Part shown: positions 22,279-35,000 of the stretch, piece after piece
Layout: each line of letters begins with the position of its first letter
How positions within the stretch are numbered: the stretch's first letter is position 1
NCBI GenBank assembly: GCA_947172415.1
Contig: OX359192.1
Coordinates: forward strand, 3,226,501-3,290,500
Length of the DNA: 64,000 bases
Direction of reading: 5' to 3'
Origin: Chondrosia reniformis
Taxonomy: Eukaryota; Porifera; Demospongiae; Chondrillida; Chondrillidae
Program-made: the position numbers and the translations under genes
Notes under the pieces: generated by a model
What the model saw: only the letters and a program-made list of their open reading frames with translations
What the model was told of the DNA's origin: nothing
Databases searched by the model: none

Positions 22279-25200
22279 TTATTATTATTATAAAACTGGT
22301 ACTACAGCAGAAATAAGAAAATCATAAATGATTGTTATTATTGCTGTAATCAGTCTTTCTTCATTTCCCTCCACCTTGCTCTGTCATCTGCTGCCCTTCT
22401 AAGAATTTCTAAGTCAATAGTGTTATGCAGGTTCAGGTTTCTGTGCTTGATGTCAGCTTTTAGGGTGTCTAGGAGGTTGGTTGTGTGACGACCACGTCTG
22501 CCCTTGTACTTTTTGGCACCTTCAACTGCATATTGTAAGGCATTCTGAGCTGGAGCACTTCTGTCCATGCGAAGCACATGGCCTAGCATGTTTCATCTAG
22601 CCTCCGCCACAAACTCAGATAGCGGTCTGGTGTTGCATCTCTTGTAGAGTGCCTCATTGGAGATGGTACTGTGTGGCCAATGGATGCCAAGGATGGAGCG
22701 TAGGTGACGTCTGTGGCAAACATCAAGCTTGTTCAAGATGGTCTTCGGTGCAGCCCAGCTGCTACAGTTATACAGCATGGTGGACACACACATAGCATTG
22801 TACACTTGAAGTCGCTTTTGCAGTGGAATTCGAGGCCCTCGCATCCACATCGACCAAAAAGAGCGGAATGACAAGTTACCCAGCACACAGCGGTGCATGA
22901 TGTCTTTGGTGCTGCAGAGCAGGGATCCTAGTGACTTGCTGTTGCGCCATGTCTCGTTGCCTCGAGCGACTGTACCTTGATCGCTTACTTCTGCAGCCTC
23001 AGATAGGTAGATGTGTGTGAACTCTGTTTTGGATTCGTTAACGAGGAGGTTCCACTTTCTTAGTTGTGTACAGGCTGTTTGTAACAGAGAATCAAGGGGT
23101 TCACGCTCTTCATCAGCAAAGTCTACATCGTCGGCGTATTCCCATTCTAGCGGCATGCCTTCTAAGGTGATTGGTGGGTCTGGTCATCCAGCACTGCCTC
23201 GTACACACTTCAGTGCAGCTGCCAGATAGCAGGTGAACAATACAGGTGACAAGCTATCACCTTGAGGGGAGCCTATTGTTGTTTCAAACCATGCAGACCA
23301 AGATGACTTCACCCGAACTGTGAGCTTAGTTCCTGTCAGGAGGGTGCGAACCAGCCTTAAGTCATCAGAATCACAACCCGCTGATTTCAATACATCCAGG
23401 ATCTTCTCTCTATTAATGGTGTCAAAGGCACGGGACATATCAATACCCATTTTGTGGAAGTCCCAGTGGCGGGTCAACACAACTGAAATGAGCATCCTCT
23501 GTGCCCATATGATGTCTGCACAACTCCTCCCTTGTTTGAAGCCACTTTGGCTGGCTCCTGTGTATGCATCAACCTTGGGGCGAATGCGTTGCAGAGTGAC
23601 GATAGAAACAATCTTACGCACACTGTTCAAGTGAATAATGGGTCGTAGGCTGGTTAGTGGGCCCTGTGGTTTCCCTGGTTTAGGTAAAGCCACCAGAATA
23701 CCCTTGCCCAGTGCTTCCAGAGGAATGTGCTGTTCAAAGATTCGATTAATTATCTCTGCAAAAGGCTCTGACAATATTCCAGCGGCATACTTCAACAGTT
23801 CATTGCTAACTCCATCAGGGCCGGGTGCACGTCCATTTTGCAGCAGCTTCATAGCGCTTTCAACTTCAGATGCTGTAATTGGTTGATCAAGTGGCTGACC
23901 AGAGTCCACGAATGGGGCAAGTGAGTCCACAGTAGGGTCAGTGAACTGCTGTTCAAACCACTTACAGATGGTGTCTGCTTTTGCTTTGTCAGTCGCAATG
24001 AATTTGCCTTCTGGATCGTGGATACACAAAGGTGGTGATTTTGGTATAGATTTCATTGCTTTTACTGCCCTGAACATCTTGCGGGAGTCATCAGTTGATG
24101 TAATCTCTGATGCCAGTGTGTCTGCTCTACAGCAAGCTAGATGTCGAAGTCTTTGGTTGATCTGCCTCAAGATGCGACGCCTCTCTCTCTGCCAATTAGT
24201 TCTATCTTTGCTGTCACCCGTAGCTTCAATTTGAAGTCGCAGTGCACGTTGCTGGGTTGATAGTTTAGCCACCACTGGGTCTTGGGTGTATCGTCTGTGA
24301 TGGGGGTTGTCATTCCAATAGTCTCCGACGCTGCTTCTTTGACACACCTCAGCACACTTTCCAGTCTGGCATTAGGGTCATTTGAAGTGGGTAGACTACC
24401 AATCCGCTCGTTGAGAGATAGTAGATATGCAAGGCGTGTACCCTCGTCAGACACAAGCTTAGGGGTGTCATATGCCATTTTAGAGGGTTGCTTCTTGGGT
24501 TGTTTGAACACCAGGCATCTGCGGTCTAACCGTATACGTGCCATCACTGGCTTATGATCTGAGCATGTTGTAGCTCCACCATCTGCTCAGGCATCTTGTA
24601 GCATTAGCTTAGCATTCTGTTTGCAGAGCACGAAGTCAATTTGGGTGTAGATAGCAATTGTCTTGGATGAGCCTGGTGGTGCATTCTGATCTTTGAGCCA
24701 GCCTGTCCATGTTGTCTTATGGCGACTTGCATGTTGAAATGCTGTGTTGCAGGCGAAAAACCCGTTCACTGCCATAAAGCTGACCAGAGCTTCACCATTA
24801 TCATTGCGGGTCCCCATACCATGTGCTCCCATGCAGGAATCCAACCCTGCATCGATATCTGTTGTTGTACGCTTGCCCAACTTTGAATTGAAGTCGCCAC
24901 AGACAAAGACAAGAAAACGGGCTGGGGCTTTGATGGCAGAATTCAGTTCAGCATACAATTGATCACTCACCGATGGATTCTCTCTGACTCGCAGAGACGT
25001 TGGTCCATAAGCATTAACAACTCGGTAGTGGCACAAGGTACCGTCTCTACAGGGAATGGCTAGGTATAAGACAGCTACGCGATCACTCACGTACCACCAT
25101 CGGCGGACAAATGGCTTGAGTCGGGGGGCAATTACGAAGCCAAGGCCTCTGTACTTGGCTGTCTGCTGTTGTATGAGTACCAATTTTTGTCTAGACGCCA

Positions 25201-25430
25201 GCTCGATAACGTCATTCACGACAACTTTCGTCTCTTGAAGGCATATTAAGTCGAGATGATATTTAGCACAGTCTCTGCCCAGCTGTTGTCGTTTCTCAGT
25301 TGCAGTCAGCCCTCGAACATTCCACGTGGCTAGGGAGAGCGTGAAATTACACTTGTTTTGTTCAGTGCGAAGGTTGGGACGAAGAAGGGTAGACATTATA
25401 AAGGGCGCCAGTCACGGTTCGCCCGCCATA
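22279..25430 (-). mobile_element. APE-type non-LTR retrotransposon (RTE-like), near full length
   Basis: 3152 bp flanked by a perfect 13-bp target duplication. Read on the minus strand it starts TATGGCGGGCGAACC, has a 5' leader of only 34 bases, one long endonuclease-reverse transcriptase frame, and ends in a (TAA)n tail at 22279-22292. The length, the single frame and the simple-repeat tail fit the RTE/RTEX group, but the clade is not certain without a phylogeny. The short 5' leader suggests a complete or nearly complete copy. Confidence 0.88.
22350..25396 (-). pseudogene. LINE endonuclease-reverse transcriptase ORF (broken)
   Basis: About 1015 codons. The N-terminal APE endonuclease shows ATWNVRGL, CLQETK, a CGDFN block and a CSDHKP block. 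The reverse transcriptase follows, with GPDGVSNELLK, DMSRAFDTI, GSPQGDSLSP and YADDVDF (near 23130). The C-terminal tail (LGHVLRMD) is typical of these proteins. The frame is interrupted by three in-frame TGA codons, at 24587-24589, 23184-23186 and 22593-22595, and by one frameshift near 24300, possibly in the five-C/G run there. At all three TGA sites a CGA (Arg) codon would fit, which implies C-to-T decay. The copy cannot make a functional protein. It would have nicked DNA and primed reverse transcription of its own RNA at the target. Confidence 0.88.
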
Positions 25431-25443
25431 TACACACACCTTA
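25431..25443. repeat. LINE target-site duplication, right copy
   Basis: TACACACACCTTA, the 5'-side copy of the 13-bp duplication made by LINE insertion. Confidence 0.92.
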
Positions 25444-26120
25444 CTACATATAACTAATACCTAAACATATAACTAGTATATACGAATAATACATACACAT
25501 ACTGCACACAACTAGAAACTAGTACATACAACTAGTGTATATATACAACTAGTACATACAACTAGTACATACAAGGTACAACTAGATCATAAATTTGTAA
25601 ATAGTAAATATAATTAGTGCATGCGACTAGTACATACAGCTAGTACATACAATTAGAATCTAGTACATACAACTAGCCCCTCCCTAGTACCTAGGACTTG
25701 AACCTAAAACTAGTACATACAACTAGTACATACAATTAGCAGATAAAACTAGTTCAAACAAAGAAACAAGTAGTATAGAGAACGTGTTCCTTCCTATTTC
25801 CTAGTATAACTTGTACCAGAACCTACAACTAGTTCAAAACACTAGTACATACAACTAGTTCAAAACACTAGTACATACAACTAGTACATACAACTAGGTA
25901 CATACAACCAGTATCAACATACAACTGGTACACAGAACGTGTACATACAATTAGGACAAACAACTTGTACTTTCAACTAGTACATATAACAAGTACACAC
26001 ACCTACTACATATAACAAATACACACACCTACTACATATAACTAGTATATATGAATAGTACATACAACTAGAAACTAGTACATACAACTAGTATATATAT
26101 AAAACTAGTACATTTAACCA
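25444..26120 (-). repeat. 13-bp minisatellite array, inverted orientation
   Basis: The continuation of the inverted block. It returns to forward orientation near 26120, within the sequence ACTAGTACATTTAACCAGCATATGTACTA. Confidence 0.92.
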
Positions 26121-27728
26121 GCATATGTACTATTTATAATTACTAGGTATATGTTTATTTACTAGTTATATGTAGTTGGTGTATGTACTAGATATATATC
26201 CTAGTTTTTTGTCCTAGTTGTATGGACTAATTGAATGTACTAATTGTGAATACTAGTTGTATGAACTAGTTGTATGTATATACTAGTTGTATGTACTAGT
26301 TTCATGTACTGGTTATATATATGTACTAGCTAATAGTTGTGTGAACTACTTGTAAATACTAGCTGTATGAACTAGTTGTTTGTATATAATAGTTGTATGA
26401 ACTAGTTAAACGTACTAGCTTTATGTATATATTAGTTGTATGTACTGGTTTCTAGTTGTATATACTAGTTTCTAGTGGCATGTACTAGTTTTATGTACTA
26501 GTTATATATACTATATGGATGCACTATTCATATGTACTAGTTAAATATTTATGTACTAATTATATGTAGTAGGTGTTTACTAGTTATAGGTCCTAGTTTT
26601 ATGTACTCATTCTATGTACTAGTAGTTGTATGAACTACTTGTAAGTACTATGTTTATGTACTATTTATACATACTAGTTATATTTTTATGTATTAGTTAT
26701 ATGTGGTAGATGTGTGTACTAGTTATATGTACTAATTGCAAGTACTAGTTGTATGTACTAGCTATGTACTGGTTGTATGTTCTAGTTGTATGTACTAGTT
26801 GTATGTACAAATGGTAGGTTCTTTTACTAGTTATACCAGGTGCTAGGAAGGTACTAGTTGTATGTAGAAGATACTAGTTTTATGTACTACTTTTATGTAC
26901 TAGTTGTATGTACTATTTATAATTACAAGGTATGTGTATTTACTAGTTATATGTAGTAGGTGTATGTGCTAGTTGCATGTACTAGTTCTATGTAACAATT
27001 GTATGTACTAGTTGTATTCACTAGTTTTATGTACTAGTCTTAGTTATATTTAGTAGTTGTAGGTACTAGTTATATACCTGTTGTATGTACTAGTTGTATG
27101 TCTATACTAGTTGTAAATATTAGCTATGCACTAGTTGTATATACAAGTTTAACGTTCTAGTATTATGTACTCTTTCTATGAACCAGTTGTATGTACTAGT
27201 TTATAGTTGTATGTACTTGTTGTATGTACTAATTGTATGTACTATGCGTATGTACTATTTTTAAGTGCCAGTTATATATGTATTTACTCGTTATATGTTT
27301 GTTTACTAGTTATATGTACTAGTTGTATGCACCAGCTGTATGCACTAGTTGTATGTACTATTCATAATAACTAGGTATATGTGTATTTACTAGTTAAATG
27401 TAGTAGATGTATGTACTAGATATATGTCCTAGTTGTTTGTCCTAGTTGTATGGACTAGTTGAATGTACTAGTTGTATGTACTAATTGTATGTGCTAGGTG
27501 TGTGTACTATTTGGTATGTACAAGTTGTATGTACTATTTCTATGTACTAGTTATGTACCAGTTGTACGTAATAGTTGTATCTATATACTAGTTGTTAATA
27601 TTGTTTGTACTAGTTGTATGTACCAGTTGTATGTATATACTAATTGTAAGTACTAGGTATGTTCTAGTTGTATGTATATACTAGTTTGTTGTTTATATAG
27701 TAGTTGTATATGCTAGTGTTATGTACTC

Positions 27729-27836
27729 ACACTATGAAAAAAATAGGATACCATTTTCCTACGTGCTATATGCCTATTCTGTAAAAAGAGCCTATAGGGG
27801 AACTAAACCTAAAGAGAGCTTTTGGTTACACTATGT
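27729..27836 (+). repeat. Unknown ~100-bp interspersed module, copy 1
   Basis: Non-satellite sequence with ATACCATTTTCCTACGTGC, GCCTATTCTGTAAAAAGAG and CCTATAGGGGAACTAAACC. It is flanked by ACACTATG on both sides, which could be an 8-bp target duplication. Related copies lie at 30788 and 31829. Confidence 0.75.
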
Positions 27837-30787
27837 AAAAGTTTTATGTACTAGTTATGTACAAGTTGTATGTACAAGTTATGTACCAGTTGAACATACT
27901 AGTTGTATGTATATACTAGTTGTATGTAGTTGCTATGTACTAGTTGTATATACAAGTTGTATGTTCTAGTATTATGCACTCTATGAACTAGGTGTATGTA
28001 CTATTTGGTATGTACTAGTTGTATGTACTATTTCGATGTACTATTTATGTACCATTTGTATGTAATAGTTGTATCTATATACTAGTTGTTAATATTAGCT
28101 ATGTACTAGATGTATATTCAAGTTGTACGTTCTATATAGTATTATGTACTAGTTCTATGAACTAGTAGTATTTACTAGTTTCTAATTGTAAGTACTAGTT
28201 ATATGTACTAGTTGTATGTACTATGTGTATGTACCAGTTGTTGATTCTTGTACTAGTTATACTATGTACTAGGTAAATATTATTTGTATGTACTAGATAC
28301 TTGTTGCATGTACTAGTTGTATGAACTAGTTTTATGAATTAGTTGTGTGTACTCTTTATATGTACTAGTTATATGTACCAGTTATATCTACTAGTTTTAT
28401 GTACTAGTGGTATGTACTAGTTATATTTACTAGCTCTATGTACTATTTGTGTACTAATTGTATGCAATATTTGTATGTACTAGTTGTAGGTTCTAGTACT
28501 ACTTAAACTAGGTACTAGGGAGGGACTATATAGTTATATGTACTAGAAACTACTGGTATGTATAGTTATATGACCTAGTTGTATATACCAGTTGTATGTC
28601 CTAGTTGTATGTACCAGTTGTTTGTCCTAGCTGATTGTACTATTTACTAGTTATATGTACTAATTTTATCTACTAATTGTATGTACAAGTTGCATGTACT
28701 AGTTGCATGGAAATGTTGTGCGTTCTAGTTCAATGTACTAGTTGTATGTACTCGTTACTAGTTGTTAGTAGTAGTTATATGTACTAGTTTTATGTACTAA
28801 TTCCAGTTATATGTACTAGTTGTAGGTACTAGTTGTATTTATTAGTTGCAAGTACGATTCGTATGTCCTATTTCTATGTACTAGTTGTATGTACTAGTTA
28901 ATAGTTGTATAGTCTAGTTGTATGTACTAGTTGTATGTACAAGTTAATAGTTGTATGGTCTAGTTGTATGTACTAGTTGTATGTACTATTTGTATATAAT
29001 AATTTAATGTACAAATTGTATATACTAGGTGTAAGTAGTAGTTGTATGTTCTAATTTTTTGAACTAGTTCAATGTACTAATTGTATGTAATAGTTATGTA
29101 CTAGTTATATGAATTAGTTTTAAGTCCTAGTTCTGGGCACCAGTTGTATGTACTAGTTTTATGTACAACTTTTATGTACTATTTGTATGTACTAGTCGTA
29201 TGAACTAGTAATATTAACTAGCTGTATGTACTATTGGTGTGTACTACTTGTATGCACTAGTTGTATGTACTAGTTGTATGTACTCAATACTATTTATATG
29301 TACTAGTCGAATGTAGTATTCATTTGTACTAGTTGAATGTATAAGTAGTGGGTAATTGTTGTATGTACTAGTTATATGTACTAGTTGTATGTACTATTTG
29401 CATGTACCAGTTGTATGTATTAGATGTTTTAACTAGTTTTAAGTTCTAGTACAAGTTTTACTAGGTACTAGGAATGAACTAGTTCTAAGAACTACTTGTT
29501 TGTTTGTGTGAACTAGTTTTCTGTACTAGTTGTATGTACTATATTTATGTACTAATTATATGTGTAGGTGCTAGTCATATGTAATAGTTATATGTACTAG
29601 TTATATGTACTAGTTGCAAGTACTAGTCGCATGTACTAGTAGTATATAGTAATTGTAGGTTCTAGTCCTAATTATACTAGGGACTAGGGAGGTACTAATT
29701 GTATATCCTAGACCTTAGTTGTATGTACTATTCATATGCACTAGTTGTATGTATATACTAGTTGTATATGCTAGCCCTGTACTAGTTGTAGGTTCTAGTT
29801 GTATGTACTAGATACTAGTTGTATGTACTAGTTGTACGTACTAGGTGTATGTACCAGTTATATTTACTATTTGTATGAACTATTTATATGTGTGGTTACT
29901 AGTTATATGTACTAGTTGTATGTACTATTTACATTTACTAGGTATACGTGTATGTACCAGATATATGTAGTAGGTGTATGTACTAGTTATATGTCATAGT
30001 TGTATGTACTAGTTGCATGTACTAGTTGTTTGTACTAGTTGTATGTACTAGTCGCATGTACTAATTATATTTACTAGTTACTAATTTTATGAACTAGTGG
30101 TGCCTACGAATTTTATGTACTGCTTGTATGTATTTGTTGTATGTATATACCAGTTGTATGTACTAGTTAAATGTAGTAGGTGTGTGAACTTGTTATATGT
30201 ACTAGTTGAAAGTACTAGTTGTATATATGTGCCAATTGTATGTACACGTCCTGTGTACTAGTTGTATGTTTATACTAGTTGAATGTACTAGCTTTGAAAT
30301 AGATGTATGTTCTAGTTGTATGTACTAGATACTAGTTGCATGTACTATTTGCATGTACTAGTTGTACGTCTTAGTTGTATGTTCTAGTTGTATTTACTAT
30401 CTGCATGTACTAGTTATATGTTTGTGTACTAGTTATATGTATTAGTTGTATGCACTAGCTGTATGTACTAGTTGAATGTACTATTTATATTTTCTAGGTA
30501 TATGTGTATGTACTCGTTCTATGAATTAGTTGTATGTACTAGTTTCTAGTTGTATGTAGTTTTTGTATGTACTAGTACTATGTACTGGTACTAGTTATAA
30601 TTACTAGATGTAGGTACTGGTTGTATGTAGTAGTTGGATGTAGTAGTTGTATGTACTATTTGTTAGTACTAGTTGTATGTACCAGTTGTATGTATATACT
30701 AATTGTAAGTACTAGCTATGTTCTAGTTGCATGTATATACTAGTTTGTTGTACATGAAGTAGTTGTATATGCTAGTTTTATGTACTC

Positions 30788-30894
30788 ACACTATGAAAAA
30801 TCTAGGATACCATTTTCCTACGTGCTATATGCCTATTCTGTAAAAAGAGCCTATAGGGTAACTAAACCTTAAGGGAGCTTTTGGTTACAATATG
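30788..30894 (+). repeat. Unknown ~100-bp interspersed module, copy 2
   Basis: The same module as at 27729, with the same left flank (TATGCTAG, then ATGTACTCACACTATG). It probably reached this place by satellite block duplication, not by a new insertion. The right flanking ACAATATG has one change from ACACTATG. Confidence 0.75.
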
Positions 30895-31828
30895 TACAAG
30901 TTGTATGTACTAGTTATGTACCAGTTGAACGTACTAGTTGTATGTATATACTAGTTGTATGTAGTAGTGTGTACTAGTTGTATGTACTAGTTGTATGTAC
31001 GTTTTGTATGTACTTGTTGGTTGTACTAGGTGTATGTACTATTTTTAAATACTAGTTATATGCGTATGTACTGATTATATGTAGTATTTGTATGTAACTT
31101 TTGTATATACAAGTTGCCTGTACTACGTGTATCCACTAGCTGTTTGTACTAGTTGTAGGTTCTAGTACTAGTTATATTAGGTACTAAGTAGGCATTAGTT
31201 GTATGTACTAGTTGTTAGGACTATTTGAACATATTAGATGTATGTACTAGTTCTATGTACTAGTACTAGTAATATTAACTAGTTGTAGGTACTGGTTGTA
31301 TGTAGTAGTTGGATGTAGTAGTTGTATGTACTAATTGTATGTATTAGTTGTATGCACTAGTTTTATGTATATACTAGTTGTATGTAGTAGCTATGTACTA
31401 GTTGTATGTACTAGTTTCCTCTTTATGTAGTAGTTGTATATACTAGTTGAATGTTCTAGCTGTATATAGTAGTTGTACGAACTCGATACTATGTTCCAAT
31501 CAAATGTAGTATTTATATGTATTAGTTGTATGTATTAGTTGTATGTACTAGTGACTAATTGTATGTACTAGTTGTATGTACTAGTTTTTTGAACTAGTTG
31601 TAGAAGTTATACTAGGAGCTAGGAAGGAACTTGTTCTATATACTACTTGTTTGTTTGTTTGAATTCGTTTTTTGTACTAATCGTATATACTAGTTGTATG
31701 TACTAGTTGTATGTACTAGTTGTAGGTTGAAGTCCTAGATACTAATTTTATGTACTAGTTGTATGTACCCGTTGTATGTAATTGTACTAGTTGTATGTAC
31801 TATTTATATGTTTATGTACTAGGTATAT

Positions 31829-31915
31829 GAAAAATCTAATATACCATTTTCCTACATGCTATATGCCTATTCTGTAAAAAGAGCCTATAGGGGAACTAAA
31901 CCTAAAGAGAGCTTT
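31829..31915 (+). repeat. Unknown ~100-bp interspersed module, copy 3
   Basis: The same core (CCATTTTCCTACATGC through CTAAAGAGAGCTTT) but with different flanks. On the right it runs directly into 140 bp of unique sequence in place of satellite, so it may be one end of a longer element. Confidence 0.75.
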
Positions 31916-32056
31916 AGATGAAGATACAGGAGTCTTTTCTTCCTTCTTTTCCCTTCTGTCATCTTCTTCTCCACTGGGTCAGACAGCCGTTTCTGGGAAT
32001 TCCACCCTTCATCAGTGATCCTGGGAGTCTTTGTCTTTTTCTTTATTTTGATCTTC
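31916..32056. other. Unique segment joined to module copy 3
   Basis: About 140 bp of pyrimidine-rich non-satellite sequence. On the minus strand it contains CTGATGA (32009-32015) and GAAAC (31989-31993) separated by 15 bases, including GGG and CCC that can pair. This is hammerhead-core-like. No coding sequence is recognised, and satellite resumes after it. Confidence 0.5.
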
Positions 32057-35000
32057 TATGAATCCTATGTACTACTTGTCGTACTAGCTGTATGTGCTAG
32101 TTGTATGTACTAATTCTATCTACTAGTTGTATGTACTAATACTAGTTATACTTACTAGTTCTAGGTGCTAGTTGTATGTACAAGTTGTATGTGGTAGTTG
32201 TATGTACTAATTGTATGTACTAGTTGGATGTACTAGGTGTATGTATTAGTTGTATGAACTAGATATGAACCAGTTGTAAGTACAAGATGTATGCACTAGT
32301 TGTTTGTACAAGCTATATAATAGGTTTATGAATTTGTTGTTTGTACTAGTTGTGTGAATTAGTTGTACATACTAATATTATGTACTAGTTGAATGTACTC
32401 TTTGTATGTATATACAAGTTTTATGTCTAGTTAAATGTACTAGTGTTATATATATACTCGTTGTATGGACTAGTTGTGTGGACTAATTTCTTGTTGTATG
32501 TACTAGTTGTATGTCCTATTTATATTTACTAGGTATATGTGTATGAACTAGTTGTATTTAGTAGGTGTATGTACTAGTTATATATCCTAGTTGTTTGTAC
32601 TCGTTGTATGTTCACGTTGAATGTACTATTTGTATGTACAATGTGTATGTACTATTTATAAGTACCAGTTATATGTATGTAGTAGTTATATGTTTGTGAA
32701 CTAGTTATATATACTAGTTGTATGCACTAGCTGTATGTACTAGTTGTATGTACTATTTATAATTACAAGGTATATGTGTATTTACTAGTTATATGTAGTT
32801 GGTGTATGTACTAGTTATATATACTAGTTGTTTGTCCTAGTTGTATGTACTAGTTGAATGTACTAGTTATATGTACTAGTTGTATGGACTAGTTGTATGT
32901 ACTCAATACTCTTTATATGTACTAGTCGAATATAGTTGTAATTTGTACTAGTTGAATGTATAAGTAGTGTGTAATTTTTGTATGTACTTATTAAATGAAT
33001 GAACTAGTTCTATGAGCTACTTGTTTGTTTGTGTGAACTAGTTTTCTGCACTAGTTGCATGTACTATATTTATGTGCTAATTATTTGTGTATGTACTAGT
33101 CATATGTACTAGTTATATGTACTAGTTGTATGTACTAGTTGTATGTACTTGTGGTATATACTAGTTGTAGGTTCTAGTCCTAATTATACTAGGTACTAGG
33201 GAGGTACTAGTTGTATATACTAGACACTAGTTGTCTGTACTACTTGTATGTACTAGTTGTATGTACTATTCGCATGTACAAGTTATATGTACTAGTTACT
33301 AGTTGTATGAACTAGGTGTACCTATTAATTTTATGTACTAGTTGGATGAACTAGTTGGATGTATATACCAGTTGTATATACTAGCTAAATGTACTAATTT
33401 TATATATATACTAGTTGTATGTATTAGTTTCCAGTTGTATTTACTAGTTTTATGTACTTATTGTATGTACTATGTGGATTCACTATTTATTTGAACTAGT
33501 TATATTTTTATGCATTAGTTATATGTAATAGGTGTGTGTACTAGTTATATGTATTAGAACTAGCTATATTTACTAGTTTTAGGTACTAGTAGTATGTATT
33601 AGTTGTATGGAGGAGTTGCATGTGCTAATTGTATGTACAAGTTCTGTGTACTAGTTGTATGTATATACTAGTTGTTATTACTGGCTATGTACTAGTTGTA
33701 TGTTCTAGTTGTATATACTAGATACTAGTTGAATGTACTGGTTGTAGGTACTAGTTGAATGTACTAGTTGTATTTACTATTTGTATGTTCTATTTATATG
33801 TGTGTGTACTAGTTATATGTACTAGTTGTATGCGCTAGCTGTATGTAGTAATTGTATGTACTATTTACATTTACTAGGTATACGTGTATGTACTAGATAT
33901 ATATAGTAGGTGTATGTACTAGTTATATGTCCTAGTTGTTTGTACTAGTTGTATGTTCTAGTTGTAGGTACTAGTTAAATGTAGCAGATGTATGTACTAT
34001 TTTTATCTACTGTTTATATATATGTGCTATGTGTATGTACAATATAAAAGTACCAGTTATATGAATGTAGTGGTTATATGTTTGTGAACTAGTTGTATAT
34101 ACTAGTTGTATGCACTAGCTGTATGTACTAGTTGTATGTATTATTTATAATTATAAGGTATATGTGTATTTACTAGTTATATATAGTTGGTGTATGTACT
34201 AGTTATATATCCTAGTTGTTTTTCCTAGTTGTATGTACTAGTTGAATGTACTAGTTATATGTGCTAGTTACTAGTTGTATGTACTGGTTATATGTACTAG
34301 TTAATGGTTGTGTGAACCAGTTGTACGACCTAATTGTAAATAGTATGTACTAGTTGTATGTACTATTCATAATTACTAGGTATATATGTATGTACTAGTT
34401 ATATGTAGTAGATGTATGTACTAGTTATATTTCCTAGTTGTTTGTCCTCGTTATATGGACTAGTTGAATGTACTAGTTGTATGTACTAATTGAATGGGCT
34501 AGGTGTTTGTACTATTTGGTATGTACTAGTTGTATGTACTATTTCTATGTACTAGTTATGTACCAGTTGTACGTAATAGTTGTATGTATATTCTAGTTGT
34601 TAATAATAGCTATGTACTAGATGTATATTCAAGCTGTATGTTCTATATAGTATTTTGTACTCGTTCTATGAACCAGGAGTATTTTCTAGTTTCTAGTTGT
34701 ATGTACTAGTTGTTAGTACTAGTTTTATGTACTATGTGTATGTACCAGTTGTTGATCCTTGTGCTAGTTATACTATGTACTAGGTAGGTTCCTTTTGTAT
34801 GTACTAGATACTTGTTGTATGTGCTAGTTGTATGAACTAGTTTTATGAACTAGTTGTATGTACTGTTTATATGTACTAGTTATATGTACCAGTTATATGT
34901 ACCACTTATAATTACTAGCTTTATGTACTATTTGTGTGTATTAATTGTATGCACTTGTTGTATGTACTAGTTGTAGGTTCTAGTACTGGTTAAACTAGAT

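Noticed and set aside
27721-27969. 82-codon open frame
   Set aside because: It starts in the unknown module and continues into satellite, giving a Tyr/Val/Cys-rich repeat translation.
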